Below are positions 8,341 to 16,470 of a stretch of 64,000 nucleotides of DNA, in pieces (the first letter of the stretch is position 1; every line of letters starts with the position of its first letter). Under the pieces are notes generated by a model that was given only the letters and a program-made list of their open reading frames with translations, ran no database searches and was not told the DNA's origin. Location: assembly GCF_001500125.1 (NCBI RefSeq), contig NZ_LQIV01000042.1:1-64000 (forward strand), in the 5' to 3' direction. The position numbers were made by a program, and so were the translations under genes. This stretch comes from Mycobacterium sp. IS-1742. GTDB lineage: Bacteria; Actinomycetota; Actinomycetes; Mycobacteriales; Mycobacteriaceae.

Positions 8341-9789
8341 ATGACGTTGGAAATGCCTGCCAGGACGCTCGATGTCGAGAGACTGGCCCGCGAGCTGGGG
8401 AACTGGCGCACATCCAATTCCAGTGGCCCGGTCTATCAGGGCCTGGCCGACGGCATCCGGATGCTCATCGTCGACGGGCGGCTTCCGGTCGGCGCCCGCC
8501 TGCCGAGCGAGCGTGCCCTCGCCGACCGGTTGCGGGTCTCGCGCACGACGGTCACCAGCGCATACGCCCACCTACGCGAGGACGGGTACCTGCTGGCCCG
8601 CCGCGGTGCCCGCAGCACCACCGCGCTCCCGGCCACCCTCGACACCCCCGCCCCGCCCGTCGCGCCCCGCGGTGCGGTCAACCTGGCCAACGCCGCGCTG
8701 GCCGCTCCGGCCCCCGCGGTGCTGGCCGCGCTCACCACGGCCACCCAGCAGATGACGCCCTACCTGCACGACACCGGCATCGAACTCGCCGGTGTACTGC
8801 CCCTGCGCGAGGCGGTCGCCGAAAAGTACTGCGCGCGTGGACTTCCCACCGAACCCGACGACATCATGATCACCACCGGGGCGCTGCACGCGATCGGGTT
8901 GATCCTGGCGACCTACACGCAGCCCGGCGACCGCGTGCTCGTCGAGCAGCCGACCTATCACGGCGCACTCGCGGCGATCACCACCGCGGGCGCCCGCCCG
9001 GTCCCGGTGGCCATCGGCGACGACGGGTGGGACCTCGGGGTGGTGCAGAACGCGATCCGCCAACTCGCCCCCACCCTCGCCTACCTCGTGCCCGACAACC
9101 ACAACCCCACCGGCCGGACGATGCCGCAGGAGCAGCGTCGGGAACTCGCCGCGCTCATCGCCGACACCGGCACCCGCACCATCGTCGACGAGACCATGAC
9201 CGAGGTGTGGCTGGACGAGCCGGTCCCTCCGCCGGTCGCGACGGCGATGACCCGCCGCCGGGATCTGCTGCTGACCATCGGGTCGATGTCCAAATCGTTC
9301 TGGGGCGGGCTGCGGATCGGGTGGATCCGCGCCGATCCGGCCACGCTGGCCTCGATCGCGGCGCTGCGTCCGTCCATCGACATGGGTACGCCGATCCTCG
9401 AACAGCTCGCCGCGGCGGAACTGCTGCGCGCCGGCCACGACGTGCTGCCCGAGCGCCGCGAGATCCTTCGCACCCGTCGGGCGCTGATGGTGTCCCTGCT
9501 CGACGAACACCTGCCGGACTGGCAGCCGTGTCCCGGCGGCGGTGGTCTGGCGCTGTGGGTGCGGCTGCCCTCCCCGATGAGCTCGGCGCTGTCGGCGGCG
9601 GCGTCGCGGATGGGGCTGGACGTGCCGCCCGGCCCGCGTTTCGGCGTGGACGGTTCGCTGGAGCGCTTCATCCGCATTCCCTACACGCTGCCGCCGGAAC
9701 AGATGACCGAGGCCGTCACCCTGCTGGCGCGGGCGTGGCACGCCGTGACCGGTGCGACGGCGGTGTCGCAGCGCGTCGTCGTGGTCTGA
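8341..9789 (+). CDS. MocR-type PLP-dependent transcriptional regulator (GntR wHTH + aminotransferase fold)
   Basis: Regulator of 482 aa. Residues about 25-95 form a GntR-type winged helix (VYQGLADGIRMLIVDGRLPV, then LPSERALADRLRVSRTTVT). Residues about 120-480 form a class-I aminotransferase domain with the PLP lysine at about residue 318 in SMSKSFWGG and the upstream YLVPDNHNPTGR motif. Members sense amino acids, PLP or related amines. ATG 8341 is used; the upstream extension to 8233 runs through the operator region and is not protein-like. Divergent from the YczE-like gene, so it probably corresponds functionally to YczR. Confidence 0.85.
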   Translation: MTLEMPARTLDVERLARELGNWRTSNSSGPVYQGLADGIRMLIVDGRLPVGARLPSERALADRLRVSRTTVTSAYAHLREDGYLLARRGARSTTALPATLDTPAPPVAPRGAVNLANAALAAPAPAVLAALTTATQQMTPYLHDTGIELAGVLPLREAVAEKYCARGLPTEPDDIMITTGALHAIGLILATYTQPGDRVLVEQPTYHGALAAITTAGARPVPVAIGDDGWDLGVVQNAIRQLAPTLAYLVPDNHNPTGRTMPQEQRRELAALIADTGTRTIVDETMTEVWLDEPVPPPVATAMTRRRDLLLTIGSMSKSFWGGLRIGWIRADPATLASIAALRPSIDMGTPILEQLAAAELLRAGHDVLPERREILRTRRALMVSLLDEHLPDWQPCPGGGGLALWVRLPSPMSSALSAAASRMGLDVPPGPRFGVDGSLERFIRIPYTLPPEQMTEAVTLLARAWHAVTGATAVSQRVVVV

Positions 9790-9802
9790 CCCGGCGGGTC
9801 AG
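9786..9802. terminator. Small convergent hairpin between MocR and serB2
   Basis: Perfect 7-bp stem CTGACCC-GGC-GGGTCAG spanning both convergent stop codons in the 9-bp gap. Without a U-tract it is a weak candidate for a bidirectional terminator. Confidence 0.35.
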
Positions 9803-11037
9803 TCCTCGGGGATCTCGACGCGGCGCAGCAGCCCGTCGACGGCGTCGGCGGCCTCGATCTCGCCGCGGGTGACGCCGAGGATGAACAGCACGGTGTCCAG
9901 GTAGGGATGGCTCAACGAGGCGTCGGCGACCTCGCGCAGCGCGGGTTTGGCGTTGAAGGCCACGCCGAGCCCGGCCGCGCAGAGCATGTCGATGTCGTTG
10001 GCGCCGTCACCGACCGCGACGGTCTGCTCCATGGGCACTCCGGCCTGCTGCGCGAAGTTCCGCAGCGCCTTGGCCTTACCCGGCCGGTCGATGACCTCAC
10101 CGACGACGCGGCCGGTCAGCTTCCCGTCGACGATCTCGAGTTCGTTGGCGGCGACGAAGTCCATCATCAGCTCGTGGGCCAGCGGTTCGATCACCTGGCG
10201 GAAGCCGCCGGAGACGATGCCGCAGTGGAAGCCGAGCCGGCGCAGTGTGCGCAGTGTCGTGCGCGCGCCCGCGGTGAGCTCGATCTGCTCGGCCACGTCG
10301 TCGAGGACTGACGCCGGCAGGCCCGCCAGCGTGGCGACGCGCCGGTGCAGGGATTCGGCGAAGTCCAGTTCGCCACGCATCGCTGCCTCGGTCACCTCGG
10401 CGACGGCGGCCTCGGCCCCGGCCCGCGCGGCGAGCATCTCGATCACCTCGCCCTGGATCAGGGTCGAGTCGACGTCGAACACGATGAGCCGTTTCGCCCG
10501 TCGGGACAGGCTGTAGTCCTCGAGCGCGATGTCGACGCCCTCGTCGACGGCCACCCGGGCCATCGCCTTCTGCAGCTGTCCATAAGCCGCGCCCGGCGGC
10601 ACCGACACCCGCAGTTCCAGACCCGTGACCGGGTAGTCGGAGACCCCGCGGATGGTGTCGATGTTGACGCCGAGCTCGGCGACCTCACGGGCCACCACAC
10701 CGAACGCGCCGGCGGTGATCGGCCGGCCCAGCACGACGATCGTGTGGGTGGACGGCTCCCGCATCACCGGGGTGTCGGCACTGCGCTCGATCGTCACCTC
10801 GAGGCCGACGTCGTGGATCGCCTCCTCGACGTCGGTGCGCAACGCGTCGCCGTCGGCCACGTCCTCTGCCGCCGCCACCAGCACACCGAGCGTGAGGCGC
10901 CCGCGGACCACGACCTGTTCGACGTTGAGCAGTTCGACACGGTGTTGCGACAGCACCTCGAACAGCGCCGAGGTCACACCCGGCTGGTCGACTCCGGTGA
11001 CGGTGATGAGGACCGACACCTTGGCAGCTGCGTTCAC
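9799..11037 (-). CDS. serB2: Phosphoserine phosphatase with N-terminal ACT domains
   Basis: Converts O-phospho-L-serine to serine, the last step of phosphoglycerate-dependent serine synthesis. The 412 aa protein has two ACT-like domains (about 1-85 and 95-170) and a C-terminal HAD phosphatase. The nucleophile and acid/base aspartates are D188 and D190 (FDVDSTL), the Ser/Thr motif II is IVSGGFRQV, and the Mg-binding motif is VGDGANDIDM. ACT domains in mycobacterial SerB2 bind serine and mediate feedback and oligomer control. It is 22 bp downstream of ctaD and probably co-transcribed. Orthologue of Rv3042c. Confidence 0.95.
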   Translation of the reverse strand: MNAAAKVSVLITVTGVDQPGVTSALFEVLSQHRVELLNVEQVVVRGRLTLGVLVAAAEDVADGDALRTDVEEAIHDVGLEVTIERSADTPVMREPSTHTIVVLGRPITAGAFGVVAREVAELGVNIDTIRGVSDYPVTGLELRVSVPPGAAYGQLQKAMARVAVDEGVDIALEDYSLSRRAKRLIVFDVDSTLIQGEVIEMLAARAGAEAAVAEVTEAAMRGELDFAESLHRRVATLAGLPASVLDDVAEQIELTAGARTTLRTLRRLGFHCGIVSGGFRQVIEPLAHELMMDFVAANELEIVDGKLTGRVVGEVIDRPGKAKALRNFAQQAGVPMEQTVAVGDGANDIDMLCAAGLGVAFNAKPALREVADASLSHPYLDTVLFILGVTRGEIEAADAVDGLLRRVEIPED

Positions 11038-11059
11038 CCCCGGCTTCCGCAGCGGCCCA

Positions 11060-12790
11060 TCAGCTGGACGCGTCGATCGGCTTGGGCTCGTCCGCGTGGT
11101 GGTCGCGGCCGACGTGGGCCTCGGCTCTCATCCGCTCGACCATGTGCGGGTAGTGCAGCTCGAACGCCGGGCGCTCCGACCGGATCCGGGGCAGCTCGGT
11201 GAAGTTGTGCCGCGGCGGCGGGCAGCTGGTGGCCCACTCCAGCGAGTTGCCGTAACCCCACGGGTCGTCGACGGTGACGGGTTCGCCGTAACGCCAGCTG
11301 CGGAAGATGTTCCACAGGAACGGCAGCGTCGAGATCCCGAGGATGAACGCGCCGATGGTCGACACGATGTTCAACGTGGTGAACCCGTCCGACGGCAGGT
11401 AGTCGGCGTAGCGGCGCGGCATGCCCTCGTCACCGACCCAGTGCTGCACCAGGAAGGTGGTGTGGAAGCCGATGAATGTCAGCCAGAAGTGCAGCTTGCC
11501 CAGCTTCTCGTCGAGCAGGCGGCCCGTCATCTTCGGGAACCAGAAGTAGATGCCGGCGTAGGTGGCGAACACGATGGTGCCGAACAGCACGTAGTGGAAG
11601 TGCGCGATGACGAAGTAGCTGTCGGTGACGTGGAAGTCCAGCGGCGGGCTGGCCAGCAGCACACCCGACAGACCACCGAGCAGGAACGTCAGCAGGAAGC
11701 CCACCGAGAACAGCATCGGTGTCTCGAACGTCAACTGGCCCTTCCACATCGTGCCGATCCAGTTGAAGAACTTGATACCGGTCGGCACGGCGATGAGGAA
11801 GGTCATGAACGAGAAGAACGGCAGCAGCACCGCGCCGGTCGCGTACATGTGGTGCGCCCACACCGCCACCGACAGCGCGGCGATCGCGATGGTCGCGTAG
11901 ATCAGCGTGGTGTAGCCGAAGATCGGCTTGCGGGAGAACACCGGGAAGATCTCACTGACGATCCCGAAGAACGGCAGCGCGATGATGTACACCTCGGGGT
12001 GGCCGAAGAACCAGAACAGGTGCTGCCACAGCAGCACACCGCCGTTGGCCGGGTCGTAGATGTGCGCTCCGAGGTGGCGGTCGGCGGCCAGGCCGAACAG
12101 CGCGGCGGTCAGCAGCGGGAAGGCCAGCAGCACCAGGATCGACGTCACCAGGATGTTCCAGGTGAAGATCGGCATCCGGAACATCGTCATACCGGGGGCG
12201 CGCATGCAGACCACGGTGGTGACCATGTTGACGCCACCGAGGATGGTGCCCAGACCGCCGACGGCCAGACCCATGATCCACAGGTCACCACCCGCACCGG
12301 GCGAGTGGATGGCGTCGGTCAGCGGCGAGTACGCGGTCCAGCCGAAGTCCGCGGCGCCCCCGGGGGTGATGAACCCGGCCAGCGCGATCAGCGCGCCGAA
12401 CAGGAACAGCCAGAACGAGAACGCGTTGAGGCGCGGGAACGCCACGTCGGGGGCGCCGATCTGCAGCGGCAGCACCAGGTTCGCGAACCCGAACACGATC
12501 GGGGTGGCGTAGAACAGGAGCATCACCGTGCCGTGCATGGTGAACAGCTGGTTGTACTGCTCGTTCGACAGGAACTGCAGGCCGGGGACCGCCAGTTCGG
12601 TGCGCATGAACAGCGCCATCAACCCGCCGATCAAGAAGAACGCGAAGCAGGCGATGCAGTACATGATGCCGATCAGCTTGTGATCGGTGGTCGTGATGAC
12701 CTTGTAGAACAGGTTGCCCTTGGGACCGAGGCGCTCCGGGAACGGACGACGTGCCTCGAGTTCTCCGATTGGGGGCGCTTCGGCTACCAA
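11060..12790 (-). CDS. ctaD: Cytochrome c oxidase subunit I (aa3-type)
   Basis: Heme-copper oxidase catalytic subunit of the bcc-aa3 respiratory supercomplex, reducing O2 to water in the cytoplasmic membrane. About 576 aa with twelve predicted membrane helices. Visible landmarks are the low-spin heme region (TMHGTVMLLFYATP), the CuB ligand segment WFFGHPEVYI with its cross-linked His/Tyr, the HH pair (VAVWAHHMYA) and the heme a/a3 His motif (HFHYVLFGT). Two in-frame TTG codons are possible starts, at 12802 and 12790. I prefer 12790 because GGAGG lies 5 bp upstream and the predicted N-terminus (VAEAPPIGELEA) matches mycobacterial CtaD. Confidence 0.95.
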   Translation of the reverse strand: MVAEAPPIGELEARRPFPERLGPKGNLFYKVITTTDHKLIGIMYCIACFAFFLIGGLMALFMRTELAVPGLQFLSNEQYNQLFTMHGTVMLLFYATPIVFGFANLVLPLQIGAPDVAFPRLNAFSFWLFLFGALIALAGFITPGGAADFGWTAYSPLTDAIHSPGAGGDLWIMGLAVGGLGTILGGVNMVTTVVCMRAPGMTMFRMPIFTWNILVTSILVLLAFPLLTAALFGLAADRHLGAHIYDPANGGVLLWQHLFWFFGHPEVYIIALPFFGIVSEIFPVFSRKPIFGYTTLIYATIAIAALSVAVWAHHMYATGAVLLPFFSFMTFLIAVPTGIKFFNWIGTMWKGQLTFETPMLFSVGFLLTFLLGGLSGVLLASPPLDFHVTDSYFVIAHFHYVLFGTIVFATYAGIYFWFPKMTGRLLDEKLGKLHFWLTFIGFHTTFLVQHWVGDEGMPRRYADYLPSDGFTTLNIVSTIGAFILGISTLPFLWNIFRSWRYGEPVTVDDPWGYGNSLEWATSCPPPRHNFTELPRIRSERPAFELHYPHMVERMRAEAHVGRDHHADEPKPIDASS

Positions 12791-12838
12791 GAGGTCCTCC
12801 AAAAGTTCTGTCGGCGATTCCCCGCCTTGCTGCCACGA

Positions 12839-12867
12839 ATCCTATCGTTCGGCGCGGCCCGGGTCAG
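12839..12867 (-). promoter_or_regulatory. Candidate SigA-type promoter for ctaD
   Basis: On the minus strand, CTGACC (-35, 12867-12862) is separated by 17 bp from TAGGAT (-10, 12844-12839), about 50 bp upstream of the ctaD start. Spacing and -10 fit the mycobacterial housekeeping consensus; the -35 is one base off TTGACC. Confidence 0.35.
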
Positions 12868-12958
12868 CCTGGGTCCTACAAAGTGTCGTAATCGCTCGTC
12901 GGGCACGCCACGGCTCGGCCCCCCGAAGGGTCACGACCAGGATGTTACCGTCGGGCCC

Positions 12959-14059
12959 GTGCTGATCGGCCGACCGCAGACGAGGACCCCAACCTGGGCG
13001 AGGACGACGGTGTCGGCGGCGCTGATCGCGGCGCTCGTGACGGGCCTGACCGGGTGTGGATCGACCGACGCCGACCCCGCCGCGTCGGCGCCGATGTCGT
13101 CGCTCATCACCAGCACCACCCGCATCGCGGGCGCCGGGGTGCTCGGCAACGACCGCAGGCCCGACGAGTCGTGCGCGCCCGAACCCGCCCGGGTCGACCC
13201 CGGCCCACCGCAGCGCGAGGTGCGCCACGCCGCCGGCGAGACGCGGGTGGTGGCTGATCCCCAGCGCATCGTGGCGCTCTCGGGTGACCAGCTCGACGCG
13301 CTGTGTGCGCTGGGACTGCAGTCGCGCGTCGTGGCTGCCGCCCTGCCCGACGGCCGAGACGAGCAGCCGTCGTATCTCGGGGCGGTGATCCACGACGTCG
13401 CGCCGGCGGGCACCCGGTCGGCCCCCGATCTCGAGGCGATCCGGGCCGCCGCACCGGACCTGATCCTCGGGTCGCAGGCGCTCACCCCGGAGCTCTTCGA
13501 CGCCCTGGGACAGATCGCGCCGACGGTGTTCACCGGGCCCTCGGGCGCCGACTGGCAGGCGAACCTGCGCACGGTCGGGGCCGCCACCGGGCGGTTCGGC
13601 GCCGCGGGCGGGCTGCTCGACGGGTTCGCCGACGTCGCCCGCAGGACAGGGACGGACAACGACGCCGCCCACTACCAGGTGTCGGTGGTCCAACTGACCG
13701 ACGACGCGGTGCGGGTCTTCGGGGCCCGCAACTTCGCGGGCAGCGTGCTGGCGGAGGTGGGCCTCGACCGGCCGGCCGCCCAGCGCTTCACCGACGAGCC
13801 GTTCGTGGAACTCGGCACCGGCGACGCCCCGGACTACGCGATCGCCGACGCCGACATCGTCTACGTCTCGTTCGACTCGCCGGCCGCTCGAGACAACGCA
13901 CCGGCGATCCTCGACGGCGACGCCTGGCGCGCGCTGTCGGCCGCGCAGGACGGCCGGGTGTACGTGGTGAACAACGAGGTGTGGCAGACCGGTCAGGGCA
14001 TCGTGGCAGCACGCAGCATGCTCGCCGATCTCCGCTGGGTCAACGCACCGATCAACTGA
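12959..14059 (+). CDS. fecB: FecB-type periplasmic binding lipoprotein
   Basis: Substrate-binding lipoprotein of the iron-siderophore/heme family, about 366 aa and orthologous to Rv3044. A basic n-region and hydrophobic core end in a lipobox (GLTGC, Cys at about 33). The mature protein shows the two-lobed helical-backbone fold, with signature segments RIVALSGDQLDALCALGL, GTRSAPDLEAIRAAAPDLI and the C-terminal VWQTGQGIVAARSMLADLRW. GTG 12959 gives a proper signal peptide; GTG 13010 has the better ribosome-binding site (GAGGA) but would lack the basic n-region. Divergent from ctaD. It overlaps the 3' end of the convergent oxygenase gene by 8 bp. Confidence 0.88.
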   Translation: MLIGRPQTRTPTWARTTVSAALIAALVTGLTGCGSTDADPAASAPMSSLITSTTRIAGAGVLGNDRRPDESCAPEPARVDPGPPQREVRHAAGETRVVADPQRIVALSGDQLDALCALGLQSRVVAAALPDGRDEQPSYLGAVIHDVAPAGTRSAPDLEAIRAAAPDLILGSQALTPELFDALGQIAPTVFTGPSGADWQANLRTVGAATGRFGAAGGLLDGFADVARRTGTDNDAAHYQVSVVQLTDDAVRVFGARNFAGSVLAEVGLDRPAAQRFTDEPFVELGTGDAPDYAIADADIVYVSFDSPAARDNAPAILDGDAWRALSAAQDGRVYVVNNEVWQTGQGIVAARSMLADLRWVNAPIN

Positions 14060-15092
14060 TCGTGCCCTGCAGCGCCTGCTGGCCGAACTGGCCGAGCGCC
14101 AGGGACCCCTCGGGCAGCACGAGGTCCCCGTTGTCGAGGCGGCGGCGCAGATAGGCGAAGGACTGCGCGGTCTGGGCGAAGAGATGCTCACCGGCCCGCA
14201 GCGCCGGACGTGGCCGGCCGTCGCGGGGTGCGAACTGCGGCAGCGGTTTGACCTCGGTGTGGTAGTCGACGTTGAAGAACAGCGGGAACGAGTACCGCTC
14301 CTCCTTGACCTTGCGGACCCGGTGGCTGGTGGCGACGAACGCGCCGTTGGTCCACAGTTCCAGCATGTCGCCGATGTTGACGACGAAGGTGCCGGGCACC
14401 GGGGGCACGTCGATCCACTCCCCGGCCCCGTTGAGCACCTCCAGACCCGGCGCGGTCGGTTTGAGCAGCGTGAAGCACTCGTAGTCGGTGTGCGCGCCGA
14501 TGCCCAGGTGGTCCTCGGCGTCCGGGTTGTGGGGGTAGTGCACCAACCGCAGTTGGCTCGGCGTCTTCGTCGCGTGCCGGGTGAACACGTCGGGGTCCTC
14601 CCCCAGCGCGATCGCGAACGCCCACAGCAGCCGCTGCCCCACCTCGAGCACCGCGGTGTAGTAGGCGGTGACGGATTCGGCGAAACCCGGGAGGTCGGGC
14701 CAGGTGTTGGGACCGAGCATGGGATTGCCCGCCAGGTAGTCGGGGTCGTCGGCCGGCAGGTCCAGCGCGGTGTCGAACGCCTCCTTGAGGTCCGGTGTGC
14801 CCTGCTCGACACCCTCCTCACCGACCGGCACGTACCCGCGGTGGCACCGCGACAGGCCGATGTAGCTGCGCATCTTCTCCTCCAGCGGCAGCGCGAAGAA
14901 CTCCTTCGTCGCGGTCAGCATTCGGTCGAAGAGCGACTCGTCGATACCGCTTCCGCTGACGTAGAAGAAGCCGACGTCCCGTGCGGCGGCGCCGAGGTCG
15001 GCCGCCACACGTTCGTGGTCGGCACGGTCGGCGGACCGCAGCCCACTGATGTCGACGGTCGGTACGGAGGTGAACGACGTTGCTGCGCTCAT
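14052..15092 (-). CDS. 2-oxoglutarate/Fe(II)-dependent oxygenase, isopenicillin-N-synthase-like
   Basis: Non-heme iron oxygenase of 346 aa. An N-terminal DIOX_N region (about 10-125) precedes the jelly-roll domain. Iron ligands are H201 and D203 (GAHTDYECF) and H257 (SHRV); the 2-oxoglutarate anchor is R266-Y-S268. The family contains hydroxylases, and also the ethylene-forming enzyme, which releases guanidine from arginine. Substrate here is unknown. ATG 15092 overlaps the previous stop codon by 4 bp (ATGA), so it is the last gene of the coupled importer operon beginning at 22581. That context suggests it oxidises the imported compound or a derivative. Confidence 0.8.
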   Translation of the reverse strand: MSAATSFTSVPTVDISGLRSADRADHERVAADLGAAARDVGFFYVSGSGIDESLFDRMLTATKEFFALPLEEKMRSYIGLSRCHRGYVPVGEEGVEQGTPDLKEAFDTALDLPADDPDYLAGNPMLGPNTWPDLPGFAESVTAYYTAVLEVGQRLLWAFAIALGEDPDVFTRHATKTPSQLRLVHYPHNPDAEDHLGIGAHTDYECFTLLKPTAPGLEVLNGAGEWIDVPPVPGTFVVNIGDMLELWTNGAFVATSHRVRKVKEERYSFPLFFNVDYHTEVKPLPQFAPRDGRPRPALRAGEHLFAQTAQSFAYLRRRLDNGDLVLPEGSLALGQFGQQALQGTIS

Positions 15093-15637
15093 AGATTCAC
15101 TTCCCCTTCGATTCGCTGAACATCCCAGCGCACACCGTTGGCGCGAAGACACTGTCCTGACATCGCGATGCCGAGCCCATTCCACCGGTCGTCGCCGACG
15201 GTGCCGATGAGCACGGAGTCGCCGCCGGCCCAGCCGAAGCGGTCCCCGACACACAGCAACAGCGCGGGTTCGGCGCCGGAGGTGAGCGACAGCGCCCAAC
15301 TCGGTCCGGCGGTGCCGGCGTCGCGCACCCAGTGTTCGACGTAGTCGGCGTGCACACCTTCTTCGACGAGGGTCTCGCCCTGCCAGCGCATGGAACCCGC
15401 ATCCGGGAACTCGCCGGGCGGCTGCAGGTCGATGTCGCGGCGCCACTCGAACACGTCGTCGCGTCCGGTACGGCGCTGGGTGAGCACCCCGGCGAACCCC
15501 CGCGAATCGACATAGGCCGATATGCCCTGCAGCCACACCACATCGGTGCCGGTGTCGCGTGATCCGTCGGCCTCGATCAGCAGGGTGCGCCGCCACAGCC
15601 CGGTGCACTCCTGCATCACCACCGCGACGTCGTTCAC
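15089..15637 (-). CDS. Unrecognised 182-aa protein in the importer operon
   Basis: I do not recognise this protein with confidence. It lacks signal peptide and membrane segments and is rich in Trp, Asp, Gly and Arg. Segments such as ECTGLWRRTLL, VVWLQGISAYVDSRGFAG and WRRDIDLQPPGEFPDAGSMRW alternate short beta-strands and turns, suggesting a compact beta-barrel (calycin-like, perhaps distantly HRI1-like; a weak guess). Its GTG start (15637) overlaps the lactonase-like gene's stop (GTGA) and its stop overlaps the oxygenase start (ATGA). It is thus made in fixed proportion to both and may bind or process the same ligand. Confidence 0.6.
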   Translation of the reverse strand: MNDVAVVMQECTGLWRRTLLIEADGSRDTGTDVVWLQGISAYVDSRGFAGVLTQRRTGRDDVFEWRRDIDLQPPGEFPDAGSMRWQGETLVEEGVHADYVEHWVRDAGTAGPSWALSLTSGAEPALLLCVGDRFGWAGGDSVLIGTVGDDRWNGLGIAMSGQCLRANGVRWDVQRIEGEVNL

Positions 15638-16470
15638 GGATTCACCGGCCCGAACCGCTCGTGGAACTGCTGGGTGAGCTCCGGCCACACATGCGGGTCG
15701 TGGCCGGGTATGAGTGGGAAACCTCTGTCGGCGGCCAGCTTCTTGAGTCTGCGTATCGGTTCGACGGTCTCCTCGGGTTCGACGTCGATGAATCCGCCGA
15801 TCGCCAGTTCGTGCTCGATGTTCTCGGTCAGGTCGGCGGCGTCGAACGCGAACACGAACCCGTCCCCGCCGACCGAGGAGTCGAGTTCCACGACGAAGCT
15901 CTGGTGTCCGGGGGTGTGCCCGTAGGTGGGCACCGCCGTGATCCCGGGTGCGATCTCCGCCTCCCCGTCGGCCAGCCGCCAGTCGATGCGCGGATCGTCG
16001 AAGTCCACCCGCACGATCGCATGGTGTTCGGGCTCAGGGTGATTCGACAGCCCGTATTCGAGTTCGCGGCGCTGCGCGTGCACCGGGACCTTGCCTGCGA
16101 ACAGCTTGAGCCCGCCGGCGTGGTCGTGGTGCAGATGGCTCACCGCGACTGTGTGGATCCGGTCGATGTCGACACCCACTTCCGCCAGCCGCTGTTCGAT
16201 CGGCTCCCCGGGACCCGGCAGCACGGGCCGGTATTCGACCGTCGGGAAGAAGCGCCGGTAGAGATACGGGTCGCGCACCAGCGCGGTGTTGAAACCGGTG
16301 TCCAGGAGCACCCACCCGCCGTCGGTTTCCAGCAGCACACCCGGCACCGGTTCGCGCATCCGCTCATCCGCAGGCGCGCCGTGAACCGACACCGATTTGG
16401 GCAGTTCCTCCCAGCCCAGCGTCAGCAGGATGATGCGGCGGACGCCGCTCCGCCCCACCAGAGTGGCCAT
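15634..16470 (-). CDS. Metallo-beta-lactamase-fold hydrolase, N-acyl-homoserine-lactonase-like
   Basis: Cytosolic MBL-fold hydrolase of 278 aa. The dinuclear metal motif is H112-L-H114-H-D116-H117 (SHLHHDHAGG), with further ligands expected in GHTPGHQ, FDAADL and PGHD. The overall layout (substrate loop after LLDTGFN, then HAQRRELEYGL) follows AttM/AiiA-type lactonases, so lactone or related ester ring opening is likely, though the true substrate is not shown. ATG 16470 shares its first base with the upstream gene's stop codon (TGATG). Quorum quenching is possible, but the operon context favours a catabolic lactone intermediate. Confidence 0.75.
   Translation of the reverse strand: MATLVGRSGVRRIILLTLGWEELPKSVSVHGAPADERMREPVPGVLLETDGGWVLLDTGFNTALVRDPYLYRRFFPTVEYRPVLPGPGEPIEQRLAEVGVDIDRIHTVAVSHLHHDHAGGLKLFAGKVPVHAQRRELEYGLSNHPEPEHHAIVRVDFDDPRIDWRLADGEAEIAPGITAVPTYGHTPGHQSFVVELDSSVGGDGFVFAFDAADLTENIEHELAIGGFIDVEPEETVEPIRRLKKLAADRGFPLIPGHDPHVWPELTQQFHERFGPVNP

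Noticed and set aside
10652..14059. Very long plus-strand open frame (1135 codons) antisense to serB2 and ctaD
   Set aside because: Only its last third (fecB) is protein-like; the rest is low-complexity Arg/His/Asp-rich translation of the antisense strand of high-GC genes.
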